A stretch of DNA of 11,191 nucleotides. It comes from Baffinella frigidus (taxonomy: Eukaryota; Cryptophyceae; Cryptomonadales; Baffinellaceae). Below are positions 1 through 7,102 of this stretch, in pieces. The notes under the pieces were generated by a model that worked only from the letters and a program-made list of their open reading frames with translations, was not told the origin of the DNA and ran no database searches. Position 1 is the stretch's first letter. Each line of letters starts with the position of its first letter. The position numbers and the translations under genes were made by a program. The DNA lies in contig MU647528.1 of assembly GCA_026770585.1 (NCBI GenBank), forward strand, positions 81,780-92,970, read 5' to 3'.

Positions 1-5
1 AGGGT

Positions 6-44
<39 letters not shown>

Positions 45-96
45 GGTGTGGGGTGTGAAGTTTCGGGTTTGGAGTTTTGGGTTGAGGGTTTAGGGT

Positions 97-156
<60 letters not shown>

Positions 157-207
157 GGATGAGGGTTGAGGGTGTGGGGTGTAGGGTGTAGGGTTAAGGG
201 GTTAGGT
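1..207 (+). repeat. Degenerate telomere-like array, mainly GGGTTGA
   Basis: Tandem 7-bp units, mostly GGGTTGA, with variants GGGTTTA, GGGTGTA, GGGTGTGG and GGGATGA. The G-rich strand is the + strand. The unit differs by one base from the plant/algal-type telomere unit TTTAGGG, which also occurs inside the block (around 88-95) and as a pure run at 635-678. The array starts before the window. The short open frame beginning at 166 is made of this repeat and is not a gene. Confidence 0.9.
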
Positions 208-324
208 CTCACCCCCCAGCCTTGCCACTCGCCGCCTTGGCAATGCCGGCACGGTCAACCTGCAGTCAATGATCATCAAAATGAAAGTTGCGGGATACCC
301 CTAAGGTCACAATCTCATCCCCAT

Positions 325-454
325 AGGCATTTAAATAAGATGCTCGATATGCATACTTTTGGCGTCATAAGTTGCCAGAAGTTGCCAATTTGGCCACTTC
401 AGGCAGAATCTTGACGCCAAAAGCATGCATTTCCAGCATTTAGTTTAAATGCCT
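325..454. mobile_element. 130-bp foldback (inverted-repeat) element
   Basis: The left arm (325 to about 369) starts AGGCATTTAAAT and runs into ATGCATACTTTTGGCGTCAT. The right arm (about 410 to 454) is its imperfect reverse complement: read from the right it gives AGGCATTTAAACTAAATGC and then ATGCATGCTTTTGGCGTCAA. The arms are about 45 bp each around a 40-bp spacer that repeats GTTGCCA. There is no coding capacity and no clear target duplication, so the type of element is unresolved. CTTTTGGCGT recurs near 1593, and its complement near 1681, which suggests a related hairpin there. Confidence 0.6.
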
Positions 455-550
455 GGGGGGGTAAAATCGCCATGGATGTCGCAGAACAGCTGCAGCCTCG
501 CGAGTGAGTGCCTTTGGCGTTAAAAGACTGGCAAAAACGAAGCTGGCGCG

Positions 551-572
551 TACCACGGTAGCAGCCACGGTG
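551..572 (-). pseudogene. Tiny fragment of the FAD-oxidoreductase N-terminal exon
   Basis: On the minus strand this reads VAATVV followed by GTACGC, the same end as the fullest copy at 1060-1146. It directly abuts the telomere-like block to its right. It is too short to judge alone; I call it only because the same end recurs in the longer copies. Confidence 0.4.
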
Positions 573-740
573 GTTTAGGGTTTGGGGTTGAAAGTTGAGG
601 GTTCAGGGATACGAGGTCTCAGGGTTTTGAATTCAGGGTTTAGGGTTTAGGGTTTAGGGTTTAGGGTTTAGGGTTTAGACTGGTCGAGCACCACGGTGGC
701 CGATCTCTCGGGGTTAGGGTTTATCGTTGAGGGTGTAGGG
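573..740 (+). repeat. Interstitial telomere-like repeat with pure TTTAGGG run
   Basis: Degenerate GGGTTTGG/GGGTTGA units surround a pure run of six AGGGTTT units at 635-678. More GGGTTA/GGGTTTA units follow at 710-740. The pure run identifies TTTAGGG as the likely telomere unit of the organism (known from plants, many algae, oomycetes and alveolates). It is G-rich on +, the same direction as the first block. Confidence 0.85.
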
Positions 741-742
741 CA

Positions 743-796
743 AACCACGGTAGCTGCCATGTCGCGCTCGGCAAGGTGGTAGGCGATCAAAGCTCC
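743..796 (-). pseudogene. Fragment of FAD-dependent oxidoreductase N-terminus
   Basis: The minus strand reads GALIAYHLAERDMAATVV without a stop. This matches, with a short internal loss, the GASIAYHLAERDVAATVV segment of the copy at 1060-1146. The glycine-rich turn is missing, so this is a broken duplicate. The fragment sits immediately after telomere-like repeats (TTGAGGGTGTAGGG). Confidence 0.6.
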
Positions 797-938
797 ATTA
801 AAAACGCCGCTGTGTGCCATATTAACGGTGAAAATTGCTATCTTAGCCTCAACGTAGCTTTACCACTGCAAAACAAACACCCATACGATAGAAAAATGGT
901 GATTTGATTCAAACATGTTTCCCTGTGAGATCCCCCGG
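797..938. other. Stretch without recognisable features
   Basis: Unique-looking, moderately AT-rich sequence between two fragments of the oxidoreductase exon. I see no ORF, repeat or element here. Confidence 0.5.
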
Positions 939-941
939 GGT

Positions 942-998
942 GTACCACGTTACTCTCTGACAGGTGCTAGGCAGTCGATGCCTTGATCACACCCGACG
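942..998 (-). pseudogene. Strongly decayed oxidoreductase exon copy
   Basis: The + strand pieces GTACCACG, GGTGCTAGGCAGTCGATG and TTGATCACACCCG line up in order with GTACCACGG, GGTGGTAGGCGATCGATG and CCGATCACCCCCG of the copy at 1060-1146, with changes and a small internal loss. No continuous frame remains. Confidence 0.45.
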
Positions 999-1059
999 TC
1001 GGACTGGTCAAAAGACCGGTCAAAATACTGACAAACACCACGCTGGATCTACCGGGGCG

Positions 1060-1146
1060 TACCACGGTAGCAGCCACGTCGCGCTCGGCAAGGTGGTAGG
1101 CGATCGATGCTCCGATCACCCCCGCTCCCAGCACCACCACCTTCAT
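1060..1146 (-). pseudogene. Best copy: N-terminal Rossmann exon of a FAD-dependent oxidoreductase
   Basis: The minus strand translates as M-KVVVLGAGVIGASIAYHLA and goes on to ERDVAATVV. This is the beta-alpha-beta dinucleotide-binding start (GxGxxG as GAGVIG) of the DAO-type FAD-dependent oxidoreductase family (D-amino-acid oxidase, glycine/sarcosine oxidase relatives). The methionine at 1144-1146 directly precedes the first beta strand, as usual in the family. After the last valine the strand continues GTACGC, which could be a splice donor; the frame beyond it (to 967) loses family resemblance. No further exon of the enzyme can be found on the minus side, so I regard it as an exon fragment. 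A live first exon with its rest outside the window is unlikely but not excluded. Confidence 0.65.
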
Positions 1147-1309
1147 TGTGGGAGGGTCTGAAGTCAGATTCGTCAAGCAACTCGTCCGGGTGCAAATCGT
1201 AAACCTGGGATGATACTACTGAAACCCCACAGCCTCTCCTGTTACGAAATCGGTAACAAACGTCCCCAATTCCCACCACAGGGGAAATTCAAACTAACCT
1301 CAAATTATC

Positions 1310-1362
1310 GTTTAAAAATGCTTTTATCTTTTTTTAGCAACAAAAGATGCCTTTTAAACCCG
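1310..1362. repeat. AT-rich imperfect hairpin
   Basis: GTTTAAAAATGC on the left pairs imperfectly with GATGCCTTTTAAAC on the right around a T-rich loop. No further function can be inferred. Confidence 0.35.
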
Positions 1363-1399
1363 AATTCGTTTTAAAAAGAATAGATGGTCAGGGTGGGCA

Positions 1400-1463
1400 G
1401 AGGGTTCGCAGAAGTAGTAGGCGATCGAGGCTCCGATCACGCCCGCGCCCAGCACCACCTTTG
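1400..1463 (-). pseudogene. Second GxGxxG copy of the oxidoreductase exon
   Basis: The minus strand reads KVVLGAGVIGASIAYYFCEP inside an otherwise unrelated open frame (1354-1623). The segment matches the 1060-1146 copy up to AY, where it diverges. The one-residue-shorter first strand and unrelated flanks show a separate broken duplicate. Confidence 0.6.
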
Positions 1464-1546
1464 GGAGAGAAAGCTCGTTTGTAAACCAACATGGCCACAA
1501 CTGTATTTTTCTTCCGTGAAGGCCTTCAACCTGGTGGGCTACGGGG

Positions 1547-1580
1547 CACGTCCTTCCCCGGAAATCCGGGGAGGGACGTG
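1547..1580. repeat. 34-bp near-perfect hairpin
   Basis: The left arm, CACGTCC then TTCCCCGGAA, is mirrored by ATCCGGGGA then GGGACGTG. Fifteen of 17 positions pair. It could be an RNA stem or the remains of a foldback element. There is no U-tract, and a bacterial-type terminator is not expected here. Confidence 0.55.
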
Positions 1581-1587
1581 AAAAATT

Positions 1588-1700
1588 GCTGACTTTTGGC
1601 GTGTTTCTTGGGCAAGAATCCAATAATTAATCTAAGCACGGTTCCTCGTAGTGTTCCGATCGGGTAAGACTCGGACCTCAACGCCAAAAAAAACTCAGCC
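1588..1700. repeat. Imperfect inverted repeat with CTTTTGGCGT ends
   Basis: GCTGACTTTTGGCGT at about 1588-1602 is answered by ACGCCAAAAAAAACTCAGC at about 1681-1699. The same CTTTTGGCGT motif forms the inner arm of the foldback element at 325-454, so the two may be related. Confidence 0.4.
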
Positions 1701-1720
1701 AGCGCTGACATGGCCCGAGG

Positions 1721-1890
1721 CCACTCGAGAACGCTGGAGCACCCAATTTAAAACCAGCGAACGCTCTTTTAAAAGGGATTTCCCCAGGATTGGTCACGTA
1801 CCTCCCAGAATTTCCGGGATGTTCCGGACGTGATTGGTACAACCCCTAAAACCACACATGTAAATAGGGTGCTCCAGCGTTCTCGAGTGG
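1721..1890. mobile_element. 170-bp element with 30-bp terminal inverted repeats
   Basis: The terminal repeats at 1721-1750 and 1861-1890 match at 29 of 30 positions (CCACTCGAGAACGCTGGAGC, then ACCCAATTTA against ACCCTATTTA). The 110-bp interior has no ORF. No target duplication is obvious at the flanks, so the superfamily is open. It lies directly against the membrane-segment-like minus-strand fragment at 1945-2017 and may have interrupted it. Confidence 0.75.
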
Positions 1891-1944
1891 GGAGAAGCCC
1901 CCAAACGCCCACCTTTGTTTGTAGGGCTCCCTCAGGTTTCGAGA

Positions 1945-2017
1945 CTTGAGGATGCATCCTGAGATAGACCGTGATTAATACCAACACGGCCGCCATGTAT
2001 GAACCCACCAGCAACAC
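1945..2017 (-). pseudogene. Possible membrane-segment gene fragment
   Basis: The minus strand opens MLLVGSYMAAVLVLITVYLR, a stretch of hydrophobic residues long enough for one membrane helix, then MHPQ. DNA of the middle part recurs in two broken forms near 9694-9722 and 9866-9900 (see there). The frame runs on into the 170-bp element. I do not recognise a family, and composition alone could produce such a stretch. Confidence 0.3.
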
Positions 2018-3300
2018 GACGCTGCTAAATTCGGTCCTGCGAGCCTCTTTTATCCATGGTTCATGACCCTACCGTAGAAAATTCTTAGGGACCTAGTGAT
2101 ATCCTAGGGGGGCGAATAGCCCGCTCGATCCGCCAGCGGGTATCGCCTCTGTGTTTGTTCGTGGCGGATGGGTGCGTATAGCAATTCGCAGGACGGAAGG
2201 AGCCAGACTTTCCCGTTGGGGGCGTGTGGCGCGGAGGACATGGCCATGACGAGAGGCGGGCGGGCAGCACGGGCGCTTGTTGGCAGGGAGTACGCGGACG
2301 CGGGCGCCCAAAAGAGAGGCGATGTGCACAGGAGCAGCAGCGCAAGGGCCCCGGGTCTGCGCATCCTGTGGAACGGAGGGAGGGACCAGCGAGAGGGGTG
2401 AGTCGCGCCCAGCCAGTGCTAAGAACCCGTGCTCCAGGCCCAGGCAGCACCGTTGCGTACCCCAACAATGATTTCCCGAGCCAGCTCTGTGGGAAGATCC
2501 GAAAGGGCAAAGTGGTGGAGCATGGGAGGAGAGAGGCCGCCAGCAGGCTGCATTGCGAGGGGTGTTGTGCTGGAAGAAGGGTGGGGTGATGCTCCCTGCA
2601 CTCTGAGTGAGTGCGGAACGAGTGAAAGGTAGGAGGAGGGGGGGGTGGGTCAGCACCGCCACCTCGTTTGTCAAAATCCCCGTTTCCCGGGGTTAAGCGA
2701 GAACCTCTCTAAAGTCATTCGGTACGAAGTTTCATACCACAAAGGTCCTGCGATACTGCTAAGTGGTCAAGTTGGCCGAAATCGTTTTGTCAACTCAATC
2801 CAATAGCTCCAAGGGCAGCTTTTTTTTAAGAGCGCGTGTTCTCCCAGGTCAGGTGCGACATCTCCTCTCCCGGGTCCTCTATCCCCCCCACACACCCCCG
2901 CCTGGAACTTTAACGATCCACACAGCACCAGCGATACCCGCTGGCGGATTTGTCTGGCTGCGGCGTCCCCGGGCGGCGGACGTTGGGTTGGGTCCTCGGC
3001 GCAAGGAGGAGGAGGTCTGGGGCGCATGGCGGGATGCAGGGACGGCAGGGCAGGGGTTAGTGGCGTGCAGGCGGGCGGACTACGCACGTCTTGATTTGTG
3101 CGGAGTGCCAACGTGGTGGGGCTCACGTGCCACGGCTGGCCGGAGCTTCCTGGTGTGGGGACGTCGGGAGAAGCAACAGCGCGCTCCCACGTGCTGGCCA
3201 CAGTGCCCTGCTCGAGGCGGCGGGGCCGCTAGGTCAGAGGAGTGTGCCACCACATTTGTGCGCTGAGGCCAAACCAGAGAGGCCCGGCGGGTTGGTGCAC
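2018..3300. other. GC-rich stretch without a recognisable gene
   Basis: Open frames of up to 193 codons exist on both strands (for example 2093-2674 minus and 2763-3266 plus). They overlap each other, are rich in Pro/Arg/Ala/Ser, and show no family motif, as expected by chance in GC-rich DNA. A 19-bp sequence, ATCCGCCAGCGGGTATCGC, occurs at 2128-2146 and inverted at 2931-2949. The flanks of these arms do not pair, so an 820-bp element is not supported. Confidence 0.45.
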
Positions 3301-3626
3301 CCTGGTGTGGGTCATGTGCGGGGCTGTGTGCTGTTCGCTGTGGTTTCTCGCTTCCTGTCCGTGCAGCCTGTGCTTGGGTGGGAGGAGCCTCCACCCCCCA
3401 CCCATCCAGTTTCTGCGAACCCCCGCTGCTTGGGAGGATGCCCCGAATGGCTTCCGGCAAAGCAGGTTGCCGCTGGAGAAGCGTGGTCTCGGAGCGGAGG
3501 GGGCTTGGTTGAGCACAGAGCAGCACGAGCGGAGATGCAGCAGAGCAGATACAGAGGGCAGAAACCCCGTGTGGCGCACCGCTGAGCACGCGCTGACGGC
3601 TCTGTCTCTTGCGGGGTGCAGTCATC
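3301..3626 (+). promoter_or_regulatory. Presumed promoter and 5' UTR of the eL42 gene
   Basis: The DNA just upstream of the eL42 start is GC-rich and shows no clear TATA box. A splice-acceptor-like CTCTTGCGGGGTGCAG ends at 3621, five bases before the ATG, so the 5' UTR may carry an intron. The start context ATCATGG has A at -3 and G at +4, a good eukaryotic initiation context. Transcription start and elements cannot be fixed from the sequence. Confidence 0.35.
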
Positions 3627-5651
3627 ATGGTTAACTTCCCCAAGGAGTTGAAGACTTACTGCAAGTTTTGCAAGAACCACCAGAAGTGGAAGGTTCGCGC
3701 CCCCCCTCGCACCACCCTCCCCCCCCCCCGTCTCTATCCCCTATCCAGCAGCGTTCCCAGCTGGCTCAGCGGCTGGCTCTGGCGACCCATCTCGCTGAGG
3801 AGGCGGGCAACTCAGTCTCACAGGCACCGACCGGTCGAGAAACGGCGTAAGGAACCGCGAGGGTCCAGAACGCGGGGTAGGATGGGTAGGATGGGTATCA
3901 AGGCGCTTGGAACTTGACCTGGTGGGTGCGATGGGAGCGGGTGGTTGCCACGCCATCCGCCATATTTCCCCGTGTGTGTGTGGCTGTGGGTTAGACCCCG
4001 CCTCTAGCAGCAGACAACGATTCCGACGCTAACCTCCCGCTGCCGCTGCCTTTCGCAGGTCTCGCAGTACAAGAAGGGTAAGGATTCCTTGTACGCCCAG
4101 GGGAAGCGCCGTTATGACCGGAAGCAGTCTGGTTTCGGTGGGCAGACTAAGCCCGTCTTCCACAAGAAGGCTAAGGTCAGACTTTCTCCCAACACTTCTT
4201 TCTCAACACTTTTTTCTCTGTATCCTTCTCTTTCTCCCCCCGGGGCGATCTCTCAGTCGGGGGACTCTCGAGCGTGCATCGATAGTCCCCCACAAGTTGA
4301 AAAGACCTTCTCCCCGGGACTCAACCTGCGTTGTTTAGCTCTCTTCCTGGGACGAATCCTGCCGGGTTGTAGTCGGGTGGGACTCCCGGTGCGGTAGCCA
4401 CCACGCAGGTGATGTTCATAGGTGGTCGCGGAAGCAAGTGTCGTATCAGGGACAGTGACAGATGTAGTTTGCCCAAGTTTGTGGCGGAAGCCTGGGAGGG
4501 ATTCGTCAAGGCGGGAACCGTCTTGTGTGTTGTTGCACCTGTATGAACCATGCTGTGTCGTGCACCCGTTTTGATCAAGACACATGACGGTTGTCTAGAC
4601 GCACCCGTCTTGGGTTGTGCAGACTGGTGTTCGAGAGCAGGACGTGTAGGGCTTTGGGCTGGGGTCTAGCACGAGACCCCATGAGGGATTTGTTCTCGAC
4701 GGGAGGAGAGAGAGTCGGTCCACTCTCTATCTTTGGCGGTGTGCTTCAGGCAAGGGTCTCGCACTGGCCTGTGTGCTGTGCGACACCCTTCCTTGAAGCT
4801 TGCCGTGTTAGCCTGACCCGCGCGTCCCCGGTGGTCGAGGCCCTAACGCCTGTCCCTGCCGTGAGTGTGAGGCTCCCTGCGGTCGTGCCATGTGGTTGGT
4901 ACAAGGGTGCCTCGTTCATAAGAAGCCTCCCCCTCCCTAGGACCACGGTAGGGTCCTTGGTATGTATGTAGGCCTACTATATGGTCTCGAAGAGGGTGCG
5001 CTTCCTCACAGGAGAGGCATGCTTAACGTTGCGTCCCCGCTGTGTGGGTCGGCTCCACACATGTTAACAAAGTGCTCATCCTAAAATGCATTCACGCTGC
5101 TGAAGGCGTTACAAGGAGGAGCCCTTTCCGTCGGTTGATGGGGGCACACGCACTTCGTGACCAACCCCGCCTACGACCACAGAACCACCCAATCTCTTAA
5201 TCGTCAACCCCAACACAGGTTACCAAGAAGATCACGCTTAAGATGAAGTGCGAGAAGTGCTCTACCATCAAGATGAAGAACCTGGGTCGCTGCAAGCACT
5301 TCGAGCTGGGTGCGGAGAAGAAGAAGAAGGGGCCCACTGTGAGCCCCCACCCCCACTTTGCAAACCCTTTACGTGTCATCCTGGAAGCCCTTGCCACACA
5401 ATTGAACCACTTGCACGCGCCACCCTGTAGCCCCCGCATGCGTTCCGAGGCGGGCCCGTCAGTCTCGTGGCGAACCACTCTGATTGACCCTGCAACTTGC
5501 AGCCCCCGTGATCCTCCAAGCAACTCGTCACACCCTGACCACAAACCACTGTTTCATCATCATGATCATCATGGTTTACTGGTACCCTGTGCGCCACCCC
5601 TCCTGCGGTATGCTGACGAACCCCTCTCTTTTGCAGATCCACGGCCGGTAA
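3627..5651 (+). CDS. Cytosolic large-subunit ribosomal protein eL42 (L44/L36a), four exons
   Basis: eL42 is a small zinc-binding protein at the E-site side of the 60S ribosomal subunit. Coding exons are 3627-3692, 4059-4175, 5219-5338 and 5637-5651. All junctions are GT-AG and fall between codons, and the product is 105 residues (usual 104-106). Visible hallmarks are MVN-P at the N-terminus, [38 protein letters not shown], and RCKHFELG near the end. Cysteines 12 and 15 (CKFC), 72 and 75 (CEKC) and 86 form the family's zinc-site set. The QTKPVF loop has proline at 54, the residue tied to cycloheximide sensitivity in yeasts. Every lysine codon is AAG, as expected of a highly expressed gene. Odd points: the second N-terminal segment reads NHQKWK, and the end is GPTIHGR instead of the usual Q-x-F type. 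Gene identity is certain; the tiny last exon is the least certain part. Confidence 0.96.
3693..4058 (+). other. Intron 1 of the eL42 gene
   Basis: 366 bp, starting GTTCGC and ending CTGCCTTTCGCAG. It joins lysine 22 to valine 23 in phase 0. If retained, the frame stops at 3917. A long C-run lies near its 5' end (3719-3728). No snoRNA C/D boxes are seen. Confidence 0.9.
4176..5218 (+). other. Intron 2 of the eL42 gene
   Basis: 1043 bp, starting GTCAGA and ending CAACCCCAACACAG, phase 0. Its first 70 bases are rich in C and T. It carries a decayed C-family MITE at 4900-5025. Open frames inside it are short and unconvincing, and I find no RNA gene. Confidence 0.9.
4900..5025. mobile_element. 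C-family MITE (C0), old copy inside intron 2
   Basis: The left end TACAAGGGTGCCTCGTTCAT, followed by AAGAA, matches the left end of the C copy at 5870. The interior has CCCTAGGACCACGGTAGGG, as in C2. The right end is decayed (GCGCTTCCTCACAGG, then GAGGCA) but falls where a 121-129 bp family member should end. Its wear suggests it is older than C2. Confidence 0.6.
5339..5636 (+). other. Intron 3 of the eL42 gene
   Basis: 298 bp, with a strong donor GTGAGC and an acceptor CCCCTCTCTTTTGCAG. It is phase 0 between threonine 101 and the final four codons. It contains no in-frame stop, so the unspliced frame stays open to 6067. Splicing restores the family length of the protein, which supports the intron. 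Confidence 0.85.
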
Positions 5652-5869
5652 ACGTCTGTGCTGTGCTTCGGGGTCCGGTCTGCTGTGTGTGTCTTCGCCG
5701 AACGAGCATTACACGCCATACCAAAACAACCCTCGTGTGTCACGCCGCGTGTCTCAGACAACAAGCCCCTTGTGTGCCCGCCGCATGTACTAGATTCTGC
5801 TGTCTACTTCTGCAGGCCCGTGCAGCCCTCACATGTCCCACCCCTAGGACCTTGCAGCAGGCCTCTTCC
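5652..5869 (+). other. Presumed 3' UTR and downstream spacer of eL42
   Basis: T- and G-rich sequence after the stop codon. I see no AATAAA, and the polyadenylation signal is not recognisable. Near its end GGACCTTGCAGCAGGCCT (about 5847-5864) resembles GGACCTTACAGCAGGCCT at 5999-6016, so the C1 MITE is bracketed by a short repeat. Confidence 0.45.
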
Positions 5870-5998
5870 TACAAGGGTGCCTCGCTCATAAGAAAGCGCC
5901 GCACCCTAGGAGCCTACAGTAGGCCTATCTATGCCCAGGGCCCTATGATGGTCCTGGGGGGGGGGGGGGCGCTTTCTTGTGAGCAAGGTACCCCTGTA
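5870..5998. mobile_element. C-family MITE (C1), 129 bp
   Basis: Ends are TACAAGGGTGCCTCGCTCAT, then AAGAAAGCGCC, and on the right GGCGCTTTCTTGTGAGCAAG, then GTACCCCTGTA. These are inverted repeats of about 31 bp with a few mismatches. TA stands at both ends. The interior holds CCTACAGTAGGCCTA and GGGCCC palindromes and a run of 14 G (5956-5969). It has no coding capacity. Confidence 0.85.
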
Positions 5999-6179
5999 GG
6001 ACCTTACAGCAGGCCTATTTCTGGACCTCGCTCGTACGCCCCCCCCGAGACCAACACAGGGTTCTAGGCTCAAGCCTACAGGTGAACTGTTGGACCGTAG
6101 GGTGGTGCGACTCGTGCGAGTCCTTGCCCAGCCCTGTGCAGGGGAGTCTCAAATACGAGAACCCCGACCCTACTACATG

Positions 6180-6546
6180 TACAGGGGTATCTACAGGGGT
6201 ATCTAGGCTAAAAAAAAACAGAACTTGAGAACACGTACCGGGTTGAAGCCCCCCGTTTTCTTAAATTAGATACCATAGGGTTGACTAAATCTTGCGTTTA
6301 GTCAACCCTCTGGTACTACTTTAAGAACACAGACACCGACCGATGTCGGAGCACCCGTGTTCTGCCCAGATACAGGGGTACCTCGCTCATAAGAAACGCC
6401 CACCCCCCTAGGACCACCATAGGGCCCTAGGCATAGTCCTACGGTAGGGTCCTAGGAGGAGGCGCTTTCTTATGAGCGAGGTACCCCTGTACCCCTGTAT
6501 GCCTAGAGGGCCCTATGGGAGTCTGCTTAGCCCAGATACCCCTGTA
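6180..6546. mobile_element. D-family MITE (D1) with doubled ends
   Basis: The left end TACAGGGGTATC occurs twice in tandem (6180 and 6192). The right end GCCCAGATACCCCTGTA also occurs twice, once split by element C2 (ending 6499) and once intact (6530-6546), each followed by a TGCCTAG..GGGCCCTATGGGA segment. The inner element (6192-6499) is about 189 bp once C2 is discounted. Its middle is a perfect 12-bp hairpin, GGGTTGACTAAA against TTTAGTCAACCC (6279-6308), and the whole element is a long imperfect foldback. No ORF. Confidence 0.8.
6371..6491. mobile_element. C-family MITE (C2), nested in the right end of D1
   Basis: 121 bp with ends TACAGGGGTACCTCGCTCAT, then AAGAAA, and the same inverted at the right; the outer 26 bp are perfect. 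Without C2 the D1 end reads CCCAGA-TA-CCCCTGTA, exactly the intact end at 6531-6546. This shows insertion at TA with duplication of TA. The interior carries CCTAGG, GGGCCC and CCTACGGTAGGG. Confidence 0.9.
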
Positions 6547-6562
6547 TGCCTAGGGCCCTATG

Positions 6563-6960
6563 GGATTGACCCAGCAAGAGGATTGACCCAGCAAGACTCA
6601 GGATAGACCCAGGAAAACTCAGGATTCGCCCAGAAAGAAAAACTCAGGATTCGCCCAAAAAGACTCAGGATTCGCCCAGAAAGACTCAGGATTCACCCAG
6701 AAAGACTCAGGATTCACCAAGAAAGACTGAGGATTCACCCAGAAAGACTCAGGATCAAGTGAGTGTCACTGAGGATTGATCCAGCAGGACTCAGGATAGA
6801 CCCAGAAAAACTTAGGATTTAGTCAGAAAAACTCAGGATTTACCCCCCAAACCTCAGGATTCGCCCAGAAAGACTCAAGATTCACCCAGAAAGACTCAGG
6901 ATTCACCCAGAAAGACTCGGGATTCACTCAGAGGGTCTCAGGATTCACTCAGAGAGACTC
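6563..6960 (+). repeat. 21-bp minisatellite, about 19 units
   Basis: The unit is close to GGATTCACCCAGAAAGACTC plus A. Variants early in the array have GATTGACCCAGCAAGA. One unit is 25 bp and one (about 6753-6773) is nearly unrelated. A 21-bp unit would keep a reading frame (7 codons), but stops such as TGA at about 6729 and the 25-bp unit break it, so it is not coding. It starts directly after the doubled right end of D1. Confidence 0.9.
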
Positions 6961-7102
6961 TTGAGAGAGTTTACAAGTACCTTGTGCAGTAAAACACCCT
7001 TTCCCGCTGAAAACTGGGAGTTTTTACTCAAAACTGCCAGTTTTATGGGTTGCCGAGCTTAAAAACTGATGGGTCGCCTTCACCTTGACTCGTCGGCCAC
7101 AC
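6961..7102. other. Spacer with a small palindrome
   Basis: Contains AAAACTGCCAGTTTT, a perfect short palindrome, near 7029-7043 and several AAAACTG/CAGTTTT variants around it. No gene. Confidence 0.4.

Noticed and set aside
166-414. 82-codon frame on +
   Set aside because: It starts inside the telomere-like array and ends in the foldback element; no protein character.
635-678. Telo-box promoter element for the ribosomal gene
   Set aside because: Telo-boxes act close to the transcription start in plant ribosomal genes; this run is about 3 kb upstream and is part of a telomere-like array.
1547-1580. Intrinsic transcription terminator
   Set aside because: Strong stem but no U-tract, and bacterial-type termination is not expected in a nuclear genome.
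2093-2674. 193-codon open frame on the minus strand, with other long frames in 2085-3643
   Set aside because: Several frames on both strands overlap; composition is Pro/Arg/Ala/Ser-rich with no motif. This is expected by chance in GC-rich DNA without stops.
2128-2949. 820-bp transposon bounded by the 19-bp inverted pair
   Set aside because: Sequences directly outside and inside the two arms do not pair, no target duplication is seen, and no transposase is encoded.
4176-5636. snoRNA in introns 2 or 3 of the ribosomal gene
   Set aside because: No proper C box (RTGATGA) with a D box (CTGA) pair was found in sense; TGATGTT near 4410 and CATGATCATCATGG near 5562 do not qualify.
5243-6067. 274-codon frame read as a single-exon protein
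   Set aside because: Only the first 32 codons belong to eL42 exon 3. A strong donor at 5339 and acceptor at 5636 restore the family length, and the rest runs through intron and a MITE.
6563-6960. CRISPR-like array
   Set aside because: The units are contiguous 21-bp tandem repeats without unique spacers, and the DNA is eukaryotic.
6563-6960. Heptapeptide repeat protein (21-bp unit, 7 codons)
   Set aside because: A 25-bp unit shifts the frame and stop codons occur within units, so no long frame spans the array.
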